Positions 1 through 9,978 of a DNA stretch of 47,700 nucleotides are shown piece after piece (the first letter of the stretch is position 1; each line of letters begins with the position of its first letter). The notes beneath the pieces were generated by a model that saw nothing but the letters and a program-made list of their open reading frames with translations, was not told the DNA's origin and did not search any database. The stretch spans positions 1 to 47,700 of the forward strand of contig JAJOHG010000194.1 of assembly GCA_021029095.1 (NCBI GenBank), given 5' to 3'. Made by a program: the position numbers and the translations under genes. Source of the DNA: Phellopilus nigrolimitatus (taxonomy: Eukaryota; Basidiomycota; Agaricomycetes; Hymenochaetales; Hymenochaetaceae).

Positions 1-1768
1 GCTCACACCTCTCGTTTCATCTCCTGACCCGCCAAACACAGAAGCGTGTGTCCTTTCCAAAAAGTCCGTTCAGCGCGAGAAGTCTCCATGCGACCCTGGG
101 TACCTTGACTGGGAAACCATCAAGTATGAGTACTCTTTCGATAAATTGACAATTCCGGTTTGGCCGAGCTTAGTAAGTTTTGCGGCTGCTTTTAACTAAA
201 TGATGTTGATGACGTGTCATTGCAGTGGGATGGATTTGCCGAGCGTTTACGACTGCTGAAAGCCAGTAAGGGCAAACAGCCTTCAAGTTGCACGATAACA
301 TTACTGCGTAAGGATTGGGACAGGCTGGATTTGGCACAGCGTCGAGCAGCCTTCAAACGCTCGAACGTGCATATCAGCGGGCCTCCGCAGACGCAGACGC
401 CATTATTTGGAATTAAGGACTGGTCATCACCAAACTTTGATGGTCTATTGAACCTTTCTCATCCTCGCCAGGTTCACGGTACGTTCATTAACATAAGGAC
501 GCTGCTGTTGACTAATCAAAATTTGCAGATCTCACCGTTCCGATCGTTGACGATGAAAACGCAAATCTGCGCAAAACTACACTTGGCAAAATGATCAACT
601 ACATCACTGCTATGAAAAAGGAAGAGAGACTTGCGCCAATGAAAAACGCAAAGAGTAAAATGGGTGCTCAGTGTCTGAACGCACTAGATATCCCACTATG
701 TGGTACACTACCTGGAGTCAATTTTGACGTGTGAGTGAGTTGTGTGTTGGATGAGTGAAGTATTAAAAGAGGTCCTCAGCGAACTCGACGATTGCTCAAA
801 GTTTGCCTTCCAAACCGATGACGCGTTCAAATGGCGCACCAAATTAGGGCTGAATTCGCTAGGGAATCGTTGGGGGTTACTTGCTCTGCAGTCCGCACGC
901 TCAGGAGTCCACATGGATGCAGGTGGAGGGTGCACTATGGTCCGTATGGTTCTTGGTAGCAAAGAGTGGCTTATCGCAACGGACCCCGATATGATACCCG
1001 GTCCTCGTGGATGGCATCCTGAAGATTCAGACTGGGAATCTGTGTACTTGCGGCCTGGGGACGACCTGTACGTACACCTTGGTTCATGTTTAGTCCCTAA
1101 ACTGAATGTCAACAATGCAACTAGGCTTATGCGACCTGGTACGGTCCACAGTGTCATCACTTTAGATGATTGCTTTGCCGTGGGTGGGCACTTCTACCAT
1201 TCGGGCTTGTTCATTGAAACCCTCAATGCAATGATCATCGAGCACTACCGTGGGAAATGGGTTACGAACACAGAACACACTCGCATGCCGATGCTTCTCC
1301 TCAAGGCATTGACGGGATACGCGGAGATTCTCCGTGATCAAAGTGAATGTAAGTGCGTTTCTTAAGGTTCAGTAACTGCTGCTAAATCAAGAAACAAAAG
1401 CAATTCGCTTTCCTGACTCGGTGCAACTCGCATTTCTTTTTATTCTCGTTCGCCATCTAGACCAGCTTGGACCTGAACTTCCAGAAGGCGCGAATGAGAG
1501 TTCGTGGACAGATTCACTGCAATTCAAATCTGACTTTATACACGCGCTCATTGTCTTACATGACTGCAACCGGATCATGACTGAGCGTTTCAGTCTTACT
1601 TTTCAGAAAGAGCTGGCAAACGCAGAAGAGAATTTTTCCACTTTAGTGGCTGCTTTGAATGACAGCTTGGACGAGACTGAGATGGACAAGCTCGTCACAT
1701 GCATATGCATCTGCGGACTTTCCCACAAGCAGGCTGGCCGTTTCAAGGTCGATCCGCCGCCGTATTGA
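1..1768 (+). CDS. JmjC-like domain protein, 5'-truncated by window edge
   Basis: Multi-exon gene whose start lies before the window. Readable exons: up to about 171, about 225-478, about 529-730, about 780-1348 and about 1392-1768 (stop at 1766-1768), joined by short GT-AG introns. The exon at 780-1348 carries a cupin-type core: the stretch GVHMDAGGG contains an HxD pair as in Fe(II)/2-oxoglutarate JmjC folds, and the later RPGTVHSVITLDD supplies a plausible distal metal-binding His, followed by GGHFY. Divergent JmjC-like proteins are expanded in Agaricomycetes and are often not proven demethylases. No chromatin-reader domain is visible in the part present, so a role in histone demethylation is only a possibility. 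The C-terminal exon (TKAIRFPDSVQLAF onward) is helical and unrecognised. The exact acceptor of the last exon (1391 or nearby) is inferred. Confidence 0.72.
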
Positions 1769-2138
1769 CTGACAAACAAGGCATCAGGAAGGAGGGCGTC
1801 CAGAGTGACGGCTAAAATGTTGCTGCCGATGGGCTTGTACGGGTAGCTGCGAATGTTGAGTGTACTGTCATCCTCTATTTTCTAATCTATTGCTACTTTC
1901 ATAACTTTGCGACTCAGTTTGAACAATGTCAACCGAACGTGTATAAGGTGACATTTACTGTCACACGCCGATCTTTTCTGCATGATCGACGCGGAATGGA
2001 TGTGACATCCCCAATTTGCCCCCGACTAATTTATTTGGTTTCTATTTGGTAACCCCGGCTAATTTTCAACAGTTGGTTCTCGCTTTGTTCGCTTAATATC
2101 GACACGTCCTGCTGGCAACGTCGACCACTGGGCCCCAG
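1769..2138. other. Intergenic, no gene seen
   Basis: AT-rich spacer between the JmjC-like gene and the DUF6532 gene, in head-to-tail orientation. It should hold the terminator of the first and the promoter of the second; no clear TATA or repeat was recognised. Confidence 0.5.
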
Positions 2139-4776
2139 ATGGCTCCCAAAACTCGGAAAGCATCTAACGATGAAAATGGTGCTACCAATAAAGCAAGTAC
2201 GTTAATTCTATTGAGATGCACGAGATGCTGCTTATCAGTATAAGTCGTCGCAGAAAAAGCTGGCAGTGGTAAGATGGGGCGAAGGGAGGTGGAGATACTA
2301 AGACTGACGTCTACACAGGTGAAAAACGTGTCCCCGCTACCCGCAGCAGTACGCAAAGCGCCAGGAAGGACCCTTCGCCATACGTGCGGACGTCCATGGA
2401 CAAACACGGCGAAGACGACGAAGACGACAATGCAAATACCGGGGTGAAATCGAAAGGCAAAACCGTCGTAAGTGCAACTTCTGTTGAGATAGCTTTATCT
2501 AACAAGGTCCGTATACTCACTAGGCAGCGAAAGAGAAGCCAAAGAATGTCAAGCAGACGAAGACTCAGCCTAAACCAAGACCAGTAAGCCTTACAATGAC
2601 GCGAGAAAACAAGCTTCATCTAAAACATATCGAAAGATTTTTGCAGCGGACGACGTATCGACTGAGACGACACGTGGCAGTCTATCAATGAAACGGCCGA
2701 CGCTGAATGGAAAAGAAGCCGCTATCAAGAATAAACGCACGGCTTCCGACTCTCCTCTTAACTCGGTTCCTGCCAATGACAACATGGGAGGAAGGTCACC
2801 TCTAGAGACGGACGGAATGACACAGATGGGTGAAGATGCGGACGAGTACGTTACGGTCCTATCGAACGATTTGGCTGCGTCCGATGGTGCTTACAAATTC
2901 GTCAGCGACAACGACAGCGAGTTGGGAAGTGCTAGTGACAAAAACACTGGTGATGAAGATGGGGACGGAGGTCATCATGATTCTGAGTCTGATGCTGCAG
3001 AGGAGAAAGCGAAGTCAAAAGGCAAGGGGCGACGTATCTTCGAGTCTTCCGACTTTCTCTCCGGCAGTGACGAGGAAAATGAAGACATCGGTGATGCAAT
3101 GGTGAGTCTCGTTTCATACTTCAGGGATAGATCATGCTCATATGTATTCAAAGGACCTCGATCTGCAGGCCGCGCGGTCTGCGCAGGGGAAAGATGTTCT
3201 AGAGAAGCATCGTGAGAAGATGAAGTCCGAAGGACACGCACGCAAGCAAGACAAAGGCTTGGAAGCCTTTGTGGCATGCAAGGAGAGCACGGTGTTCCAA
3301 ACCAAGGGCACTCGAAAGGAATCGAATGGGCAGCAGGCGCAGTCAGGGCAGGTAAGTTCCCAAGTCTCATTGAGGCAGGCTGCTTTGATTCCTTCGCACA
3401 GGCAGCCTGTCCGGAAGTGAGGAAGGTCCAAGCAGCTAGCGAGCGTCAGGGAAAGAGGGCTGTGGAGCCGTCTGCAGACACTGACTCTGATTCGGATGGG
3501 CAACAGCAACCGCTTATAAAGAAGCGACGCAAGAGGCGCACGATTATCCGCAATGTCGAAGGTGAGTGCGGTATCCGGCTGAGCTGTACTTATAGTATAC
3601 TGATGGATATGCATTAGACGAAGAAAGACAGAAAGGAGATGATACACTTGGATATTACAAGGGTTCAATAAGACTCGCTCTGAAGTGCGCCGCACGGTTC
3701 TTTAGGTTGTATTGCTTTACATCTAAAGCATTCATATCACCCCGCGAAACCAAAGAAGATAGCAGACTCTGCTTTGGACTAGCTTGCCATGAAGTCTACG
3801 GGGGGAATAGTGAGTCAATCGTCGCATTTAAGTGAGCAACTTTAACATAATTCTTTTATCTAGAAAGAGATCATCCACCGTTCAGCACGGCATTTGAAGC
3901 TCTGGTACGTCTCCTTAAACATTCCAAAAGGCATGCTGATATTTTTGTGTAGTTGGCGAAGGAACCCTGGGTCATGCGCGGAAAGTTGAAAGCAGCGGCG
4001 AAAGTCGTCATTAAAGAAGAGTACGACATAGCCCCACCGGCCTTAAACGGTCCCGAGTATGCTGATCTTTCGGCGAAAAGGAGAGAAAAAATGCGTGTTA
4101 CGGCTGTCCGTTCAAAGGTAGAAGCACTGATTGGTACTGAAACGAACCCGACGAACATCTACGCATTTGCGAACAAAGTAAGTCGTCAAATTACATGTAT
4201 GCGACATCGACGCACGCGCTAACTACACGCTGCAGAATGGCCGAGGAGAAGACACTATGCCGTTCAGTCATCCGGCAATTAAGGAGTTGATATTCCGCTT
4301 TGCCTTCAACAGCGCGGGCAAAGCTGATCCTCTCGTTTATGCGAGGCAAGACTGGCTTAACCCGATCCCGAAGAAAACCATTGCATTGGCAACGCTTGCG
4401 GTAAGCCCTGAAACTACCACAACATGTTATATGCTAACCCTTGGCGCCCAGCTCCATAATAGCCTGAACGAATTTGCCACCGGTCGGCACGTCGAAGTTG
4501 CATTCGATGAGAAAACATATTCTTCAGCTTACGTTGATATGGTTGCTCAACTACGTCGTCTCTCGCAGTCGCAGAATAAACGAGACATGCTGGCCGATTG
4601 GCAAAGGAATGTTTATGCGGAAGGAATGTATGTTTTGTGTTGGATGTCTTCGCTATTGACGAACCGTAACTCAATTCATCCACAGGGAGAGGTGCGATTC
4701 TCACCCGAGCTGCAAAGAATTTGCTGCAATTTACGTACCCTCGTCGGATATCGAACTCGACGAGCATGACAACTAG
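2139..4776 (+). CDS. DUF6532-domain nuclear-type protein
   Basis: Many-exon gene starting MAPKTRKASNDENG at 2139 and ending DEHDN-stop at 4774-4776 after a final intron with donor at the GTATGT near 4628. The N-terminal half is low-complexity, acidic and basic (DDEDDN, SDNDSELGSASDKN, then a lysine/arginine run KKRRKRRT) and looks like a disordered, nuclear-localised region. The C-terminal half matches the DUF6532 pattern: WVMRGKLKAAAKVVIKEEY, then FSHPAIKELIFRFAF, then KKTIALATLA joined across an intron (donor about 4400) to LHNSLNEFATGRHVEVAF and AYVDMVAQLRRL. DUF6532 is a domain of unknown function common in Agaricomycetes. Exon borders in the charged N-terminal part are approximate. The stop was chosen because splicing at about 4694 gives a frame that ends in a polar tail. 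Confidence 0.7.
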
Positions 4777-4944
4777 CCTCCGCGACTATGGGTTGAAGGG
4801 CAGCATTCATACAGTGCCTAATAGATAGCGTAGTACTCGGGTTGACTAGCTCACCATACAATCATATTTGTAGCTTTCGATTCAAATTTATATATGCAAT
4901 TTGGATCCCTCCCCTGCCAGAATCGATCCAACAAGATACCTACA

Positions 4945-5400
4945 GTGCTACGTACTATCAGCACAACGTACCTACAATGCTATGTACCTACAATGCTACG
5001 TACGTACCTACGTACCTACAATGCTACGTACCTACAATGCTATGTACCTACGATGCTACGTACCTACAATGCTACGTACCTACGTACCTACGTACCTACA
5101 ATGCTACGTACCTACAATGCTACGTACCTACGTACCTACGTACCTACAATGCTACGTACCTACAATGCTACGTACCTACAATGCTACGTACCTACGTACC
5201 TACGTACCTACAATGCTACGTACCTACAATGCTATGTACCTACAATGCTACGTACCTATGTACCTACAATGCTATGTTGGGCAATATAGTGGGTAGGTAT
5301 CTATGAACCACTACAAAGCTACAATGCTACGTACCTACAATGCTACGTACCTACAATGCTATGTACCTACGATGCTACGTACCTACATCACTATACAGCT
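4945..5400. repeat. Tandem satellite on an 8-bp lattice
   Basis: Almost every base belongs to a phased 8-mer: either CCTACGTA alone or the 16-bp pair CCTACAATGCTACGTA, with sporadic C-to-T changes (CTATGTA). The array is interrupted at 5271-5323. Because 8 is not a multiple of 3, the array is open in all three forward frames over more than 390 nt, which creates three spurious Tyr/Thr/Cys-rich ORFs; none is a gene. It lies between the DUF6532 gene and a truncated retroelement. Confidence 0.9.
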
Positions 5401-5498
5401 ACAGCGCTACATGCCTATAGTGCTATGGAACTATGGACCACCCACGCTATGTTGGGCAATATAGTGGGTAGGTATCTATGAACCACTACAAAGCTACA
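5271..5498. repeat. Perfect 53-bp direct repeat
   Basis: The 53-bp block starting GCTATGTTGGGCAATATAGT occurs at 5271-5323 and again, identical by eye, at 5446-5498. The sequence between them is more of the 8-bp lattice plus a degenerate CTATAG-rich stretch. The second copy abuts the broken end of the minus-strand gag ORF. Confidence 0.85.
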
Positions 5499-5507
5499 TG
5501 ACCTATA

Positions 5508-5705
5508 TTGTCCTATATAGGAGTGTGTAGCGTCGGAAAATTTCCTGATGAGGTGTGCAACGTTTCCTCCCAAGGCCTGCACCTGGTGCGTCAACATGCC
5601 GATGAGGTGCAGCAAGTCCTGGGTAGTTGGGGGTGGCGGCTGCTGCGGCTGCCCCTCTGCCTGCGCATCGGCAAAAGGTGGCGGCTGATCGAAGTTCTCC
5701 ATCAT
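5508..5705 (-). pseudogene. Truncated retrotransposon gag N-terminus
   Basis: The minus-strand ORF starts at 5705 (MMENFDQPPPFADAQ), continues through a proline/glutamine-rich stretch and an amphipathic helix (LLHLIGMLTHQVQALGG), and runs into repeat sequence at about 5508. A Pro/Gln-rich start followed by a short helix is typical of LTR-retroelement Gag proteins. It lies downstream, on the same strand, of the minus-oriented LTR at 6337-6731, with a leader of about 630 nt. No capsid core, zinc knuckle or pol follows, so this is a remnant. Confidence 0.5.
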
Positions 5706-6336
5706 GGTGACTAACTATCAACGAAATATGTTTCGGTTGATAATTCTACTGACTACGGCACCACAACACACACTTCAGCAGTTGCACGAGAGGGCTACGA
5801 CGTGGTGTTCGCCTGTCCCTTACTACTCGTGGAGGGATTGTCCTCAGTAGCTTAGCTTAAGCCTGCGCCACCAACAGTTCACCAAGAGTGCGAAGGATGG
5901 TTTAATAAAGAACGGATTTGAAAGTGAATACACGGCGAGTCGGTAGTGGAACCAGACACTCTGATTTCCGCGTATGTGGGAGTATGGGGGGTTTCCTATC
6001 AAAAAGCCGAGCGTCGATCAAGGGATCAACGACGGTAAGGACGAGGTAGCGGGAACCGAAGGTGAGGGAGTTCTTGATAGTGGTGGCGTTGAAGGTAGAA
6101 GAGGGAAAGTCGATGGGTGTGTCGGAAGTGCTGTTCAGGGCGAAGGTGATGTCCTCGAGGTCGAAGGTTGTACCTCTCTGAACGCACGCGTCGAGTGTGA
6201 GGTGAAATGGTGAAGTGGTGAAAACAGGCCGCCGCAACGTGTCGCGACGACAAGGCAAGAGTTATAGAGATGAGGGCGAGTTAGAGATGAGAGAGATGTT
6301 TGGAGAATGCGCAATGAGGATAGAATCGAGTTCTAC
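5706..6336 (-). other. Retroelement leader between LTR and gag start
   Basis: Region between the minus-oriented LTR and the gag ATG. It contains an open frame at 5902-6258 (minus) that I could not match to any family and a candidate primer-binding-like TGGTGGCGCAGG near 5860-5873 (minus). That site is about 460 nt from the LTR edge, too far for a normal primer-binding site, so the assignment is uncertain. Confidence 0.3.
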
Positions 6337-6731
6337 TGTTAGAGCACACCACAAACCAAAAGGCTGAGGCGCAAACTCCAAAGCACAAGACGACAAGAGA
6401 GAATGCTGAGCTGACTTAGAAAGGGATCACACTTTATGGTGGAGATTCTAAGAGAACTCGATTGAGCTTCCCAGATGTTTATTGCCTCTTTATATACTAA
6501 AACCTAGTGCGCACAGACCAAGCAGTACACTACCTAATATAGTTACATTAGTGGAGCGAGTGGAGCTAATGATGTCATAGATGATGTCACCGTCGATGAT
6601 GTCACTATGATGTCATGGTCTAGACTATGATGTCATGATGACGTCATTGTAGAACGCTCTAGGCAATCATGTGACTCTAAATACTGAGAGGCCGCAAGTT
6701 CAAGGGAAAATTAAAATACGTGTCATAACAC
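6337..6731 (-). mobile_element. LTR (solo or 5' LTR of truncated element)
   Basis: The 395-bp segment is bounded by TGTTA and TAACA when read on either strand. On the minus strand it has a TATA box (TATATAAAG near 6485-6496) and an AATAAA shortly after, which supports the minus orientation. Its U3 holds a cluster of ATF/CRE-like TGATGTCA sites and one perfect TGACGTCA (6639-6646). Flanking 5-mers do not match as a target-site duplication. At its right edge (about 6735) the sequence passes directly into the integrase tail of the plus-strand element. Confidence 0.55.
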
Positions 6732-6734
6732 TCC

Positions 6735-7241
6735 CTTAAAGCCCTCCGAGAAGAAGCACTTGCTGCGCATGAGCTTGCTCACATGCACATGGCTGCCCGC
6801 ATGACTCGGAATTTCACACCCTTCAAGAAAGGGGAGAAAGTTTGGCTAGAAGCCCGGAACCTTGACATCGCCTCTCCATACAAGAAATTGTCCCCTAAAC
6901 GCGAAGGTCCCTTCGAAATCAAGGATGTACTATCCCCATGGTCTTATCGCCTGACTCTACCGGTCCGATGGCGAATCCACAACGTCTTCCATGCCTCCCT
7001 CCTGACTCGTTATGTGGAGACCGATACCCACGGACCTACCCACGCGGAGCCACCACCTGACCTTGTCAATGGAGAAGAAGAATACGAGGTTGACGCAATA
7101 CTACGTCATCGTTTCCCAAAGAACCGAAGACAATACCTCGTATCCTGGAAAGGATGGTCATCGCTCCACAACTTGTGGCAGAAGGAATCGGACCTCAAAA
7201 ATGCAAAAAAACTTCTCAACGATTATAAAAAGACCCATTGA
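6735..7241 (+). pseudogene. Ty3/Gypsy integrase C-terminus with chromodomain, 5'-truncated
   Basis: The open frame begins at the junction near 6735 (KALREEALAAHELAHMH) and stops at 7239-7241. It contains the integrase C-terminal module FKKGEKVWLEARNL, the KREGPFEI and NVFHASLL motifs, and a chromodomain: YEVDAILRHR, then YLVSWKGWSSLHNLW, then LKNAKKLLNDY. This order identifies the 3' end of a Ty3/Gypsy chromovirus Pol. The aromatic-cage region has SLHNLWQ where active copies usually have an N-x-W-E-P type motif, so it may be diverged. Reverse transcriptase, RNase H and the integrase catalytic core are absent. Confidence 0.85.
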
Positions 7242-7279
7242 CTCTAACACCGTCCATCAGCTCCCACTTCCACTGTCTC

Positions 7280-7636
7280 ATGCCCTACTTCCCTTTCCAC
7301 CTACCGCACCTACCCTCTGTCAACTGGACCTTCGCCCTTGAAATCGGAGAATCCACCCCTATCTTCCTCCAGTTCATCATCGACCACACCGACTACCCCG
7401 ACGACCGCCGCCTCGTAATCCGCCTCGGCATTGACGTCCTCGAACAGCAAATCCTCCACCTCGTCTTCCGATCCATCCCACGCAGCCGCAGGATCAACCG
7501 TCGATCCCGAGCCGTCCTTGCACGCAACATACCTGTACACTTCGCTCCACCAGAAGACCTCATCCCTGACCTCGACCCCGTCCCCGTCTATCGCGATGCC
7601 GCCACAGAGATCCCCGAGGCGCCTGAACACCTTTGA
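7280..7636 (+). CDS. Post-pol retroelement ORF A, unrecognised
   Basis: The ORF starts about 40 nt after the pol stop (MPYFPFHLPHL at 7280) and ends at 7636, overlapping the next ORF by 41 nt in another frame. It has acidic and Arg-rich stretches (RSIPRSRRINRRSR) but no motif I recognise. Its position between the pol stop and the zinc-knuckle ORF, on the same strand, suggests it belongs to the retroelement and could be expressed with ORF B by frameshifting or re-initiation. It may also be chance openness of GC-rich sequence. Confidence 0.4.
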   Translation: MPYFPFHLPHLPSVNWTFALEIGESTPIFLQFIIDHTDYPDDRRLVIRLGIDVLEQQILHLVFRSIPRSRRINRRSRAVLARNIPVHFAPPEDLIPDLDPVPVYRDAATEIPEAPEHL

Positions 7637-8462
7637 TCCTCTCCCGGCACCTCACACTCGGCTCCCCGTCTCTGGCAACCGGCCCAACCTCGACTTCGCC
7701 AACGATCGCTCTTTCCTCCGTCATGTCTTCGTCGATCCCGGCCTCGTCAGCCCGATCAGTCAAACCATCCGAGAATCTCAACGACCCGATCTCGTCCGCT
7801 GGCAGAAGGCCCATGACCAAGCCGAGCAGAACCTCGCTATCGCCAATTGTATGGGTGAACATATCGATGAACTGCGCGACGAAAACGAGAAGGCAAAGTC
7901 TACGGCTCGCCGGCAAATTCGGCAAATCTTAGAAGGAGCCCTCGATGCTGGTGTACTCGCTATCCTGGACGACTACCGACCCTCGAATGACCGCTTTCCC
8001 ATTGATGAAGCCACAGGCACCATTGATCTCACTTCGCCTCCGCCTGGACTTCCGGTCCCTCCACCGTCGACTCCGCCACCTCCTGCTGCACCATCACCGT
8101 CTCTCTCACCCCCCGATGAATTCATTGCCGGAACATCACCACCGGTCACTCCACCCACGGCCCATCCCTTCCGGCGCGCAGTCAATCCCTTCACGCAGTC
8201 CATGATGGGTGACGTTCCGTTCTCTCAGATGTCGCCTCAGCAGATCCAAGAACACCTTACCCGGCGCAACTCCCCAGAGAATTCCACGGCAACTCTGCTT
8301 CGAGTTCGGACTCAGTTCTCGCCCCGGATCATCAGGTGCTTCACATGCGGCCAAGACGGACACCGACAGCAGGATTGCATCCGCTACCAATGCGGATGGT
8401 GCGACAGACTCGCCCCAGGACACTCTTCGACTAACTGCCCGCACACGAACCGTCATTATTAG
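7596..8462 (+). CDS. Post-pol Gag-like protein with zinc knuckle(s)
   Basis: The ORF from MPPQRSPRRLNTF (7596) to NRHY-stop (8462) is 288 residues long. The frame is open further upstream, to 7431. It has an N-terminal charged region, a helical stretch (VRWQKAHDQAEQNLAIANCM), a Pro-rich linker, then CFTCGQDGHRQQDC, a canonical CX2CX4HX4C zinc knuckle, followed by a second Cys/His cluster (CGWCDRLAPGHSSTNC). This is nucleocapsid-like architecture located downstream of pol instead of upstream, between the chromodomain stop and the 3' LTR. The frame is undamaged over the whole length although pol is truncated. It could be an accessory Gag or nucleic-acid-binding protein of this element family. 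Confidence 0.65.
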   Translation: MPPQRSPRRLNTFDPLPAPHTRLPVSGNRPNLDFANDRSFLRHVFVDPGLVSPISQTIRESQRPDLVRWQKAHDQAEQNLAIANCMGEHIDELRDENEKAKSTARRQIRQILEGALDAGVLAILDDYRPSNDRFPIDEATGTIDLTSPPPGLPVPPPSTPPPPAAPSPSLSPPDEFIAGTSPPVTPPTAHPFRRAVNPFTQSMMGDVPFSQMSPQQIQEHLTRRNSPENSTATLLRVRTQFSPRIIRCFTCGQDGHRQQDCIRYQCGWCDRLAPGHSSTNCPHTNRHY

Positions 8463-8850
8463 GGGCGGAACGTCCGCGATGACGTTAAACTAGGAGGTCG
8501 TTGTGGGAACAGATTCGTGAAACCCTCTGCTTTCAGGTGATGCTGACAAACCTGGTCCAACGTTTTGGGTGAGCTTTATTGCTTTCGTTAAACCCTTCTT
8601 GAAGTTGTAGGCTCGCTCGAAACCTTCTGCTTGTTGGTGATGCTGAGAAACCTTCACGGCTGGAGATTTTCGGAATCCGGCATGGTCACGTCTCGTCTCG
8701 TCTCGCTTTTTCTTGTTGAGTTTTCTCTTTTACTTTTCAGTTTTGACTTCCTTCTTGCGCATTGTAACTGCTTATTGGCGTTTATTTCGCCTTATTGCGT
8801 TTTCTTTTTGCCTTTCTTTTGTTTTCTTTGACAGTTTCGGCGAACTGTCG

Positions 8851-8868
8851 GCCTTAAAGAGGGGGTAA
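8851..8868 (+). other. Polypurine tract
   Basis: The purine-rich AAAGAGGGGGTAA lies immediately 5' of the TG that opens the LTR at 8869. This is the expected plus-strand primer of an LTR retroelement and it fixes the orientation as plus. Confidence 0.75.
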
Positions 8869-9373
8869 TGTTAGAACTTACCTTGCTTACCTCACGACCC
8901 CCCTTACATCATTCCTTCCTCGCTTAGTCAGGCCCTTCACCTTTCCATTACCTTTCCCTTAGTTCATGGCCTGACCCCTTCCTTATTGTATGCGCCCCTC
9001 CTGGGTGTTCCCCGCTCCACGCTCCACTACCTCATTCCTCGCTCCACAGTACACGCCCCTTACGGGCCTCTCTCTCATGTTCCACTCTAGTCATGCTGCG
9101 CATGACTCCATAGCTCCACTGACATCATAGTCAGTCTCACAGTATATATAGGTACATCGCTGGGACCTTAAGCCCCAGCTTGACCTCCTTGTTCAGTAGC
9201 TAGCATAGTCTTGCTATTCATCGCCTTGCTCTTCATAGTCCTGCGCCCTGCGCTTCACAGTCTTGCCATAGTCATCGTCGCCTTGTCACAGTCAAGCCTC
9301 ACGTCACTCGTCACGTCACTGTCCACAGTCACGCTCCTCGCTCCATTAGGCAAGACCCTGTTACTCCGTAACA
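8869..9373 (+). mobile_element. 3' LTR of Ty3/Gypsy chromovirus
   Basis: The 505-bp LTR begins TGTTAGAACTTACC and ends ACTCCGTAACA, with TGTTA/TAACA inverted ends. It follows the polypurine tract, has a TATATATA promoter element near 9142-9150 and a run of short CAGTC/CACGTCACT motifs in its 3' half. The flanking 5-mer after it is AAAAC. No matching 5' LTR occurs in the window, so the element has lost its 5' half. Confidence 0.8.
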
Positions 9374-9978
9374 AAAACACTAGCTATAGGTGTTGTATAA
9401 TAGGGAAACAAGTAAGCACAAAATGCGAATGAAAGATGTGGCAAAAAAGCGACTGATATCCGGTTGCTTCAAGTTTGCCATCTGCTTGGTCTGTATTGCA
9501 ATCTAAGCTTGTGAAGATGGCCGCAAGCCTGCTGAAACATCAGCTCAGAATAACACACGCAGAGCTGCTCCAGCTCTCTTATGGACTGGCATGCAGACTG
9601 GTGATATTAACGATTTGCAGGCAGTTCATTGTCGAGCCCATTGACATTGCCACCTTCAGGCTTCAGCCTCCACCATGTTGCGAACTTGCTCTACAATTTC
9701 TTGGGCAGTCCATTCTTCCTCTGTAGTTGGAAATGCCTTGTCATGAAGATGTGTGAGAACACAAAATGTGTTTGTCAAGCACCAAATTTTGTGCAGGCGA
9801 GATACCTCACATAATGCATATCCCCATTTAAATTACTGCATACAGGTATGCATTATGCATTATGAATTTTATGCATTATCTTATAGGTATTTTCTAACTA
9901 CCGACTCGGTGGAAGCCAAAGTCTATGCATTTTGGGGGGTTATGCAGCACGAGGAGTATGCATTAGCAGAAGTTCGAC
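9374..9978. other. Gene-free spacer
   Basis: AT-rich sequence with repeated TGCAT/ATGCAT words (notably 9800-9970, TATGCATTATGCATTATG). Only short shadow ORFs are present and no supportable gene was seen. Confidence 0.5.

Noticed and set aside
4842..5306. Three overlapping 131-154-residue ORFs rich in Tyr, Thr, Cys
   Set aside because: They are the 8-bp satellite read in three frames; periodicity, not coding, keeps them open.
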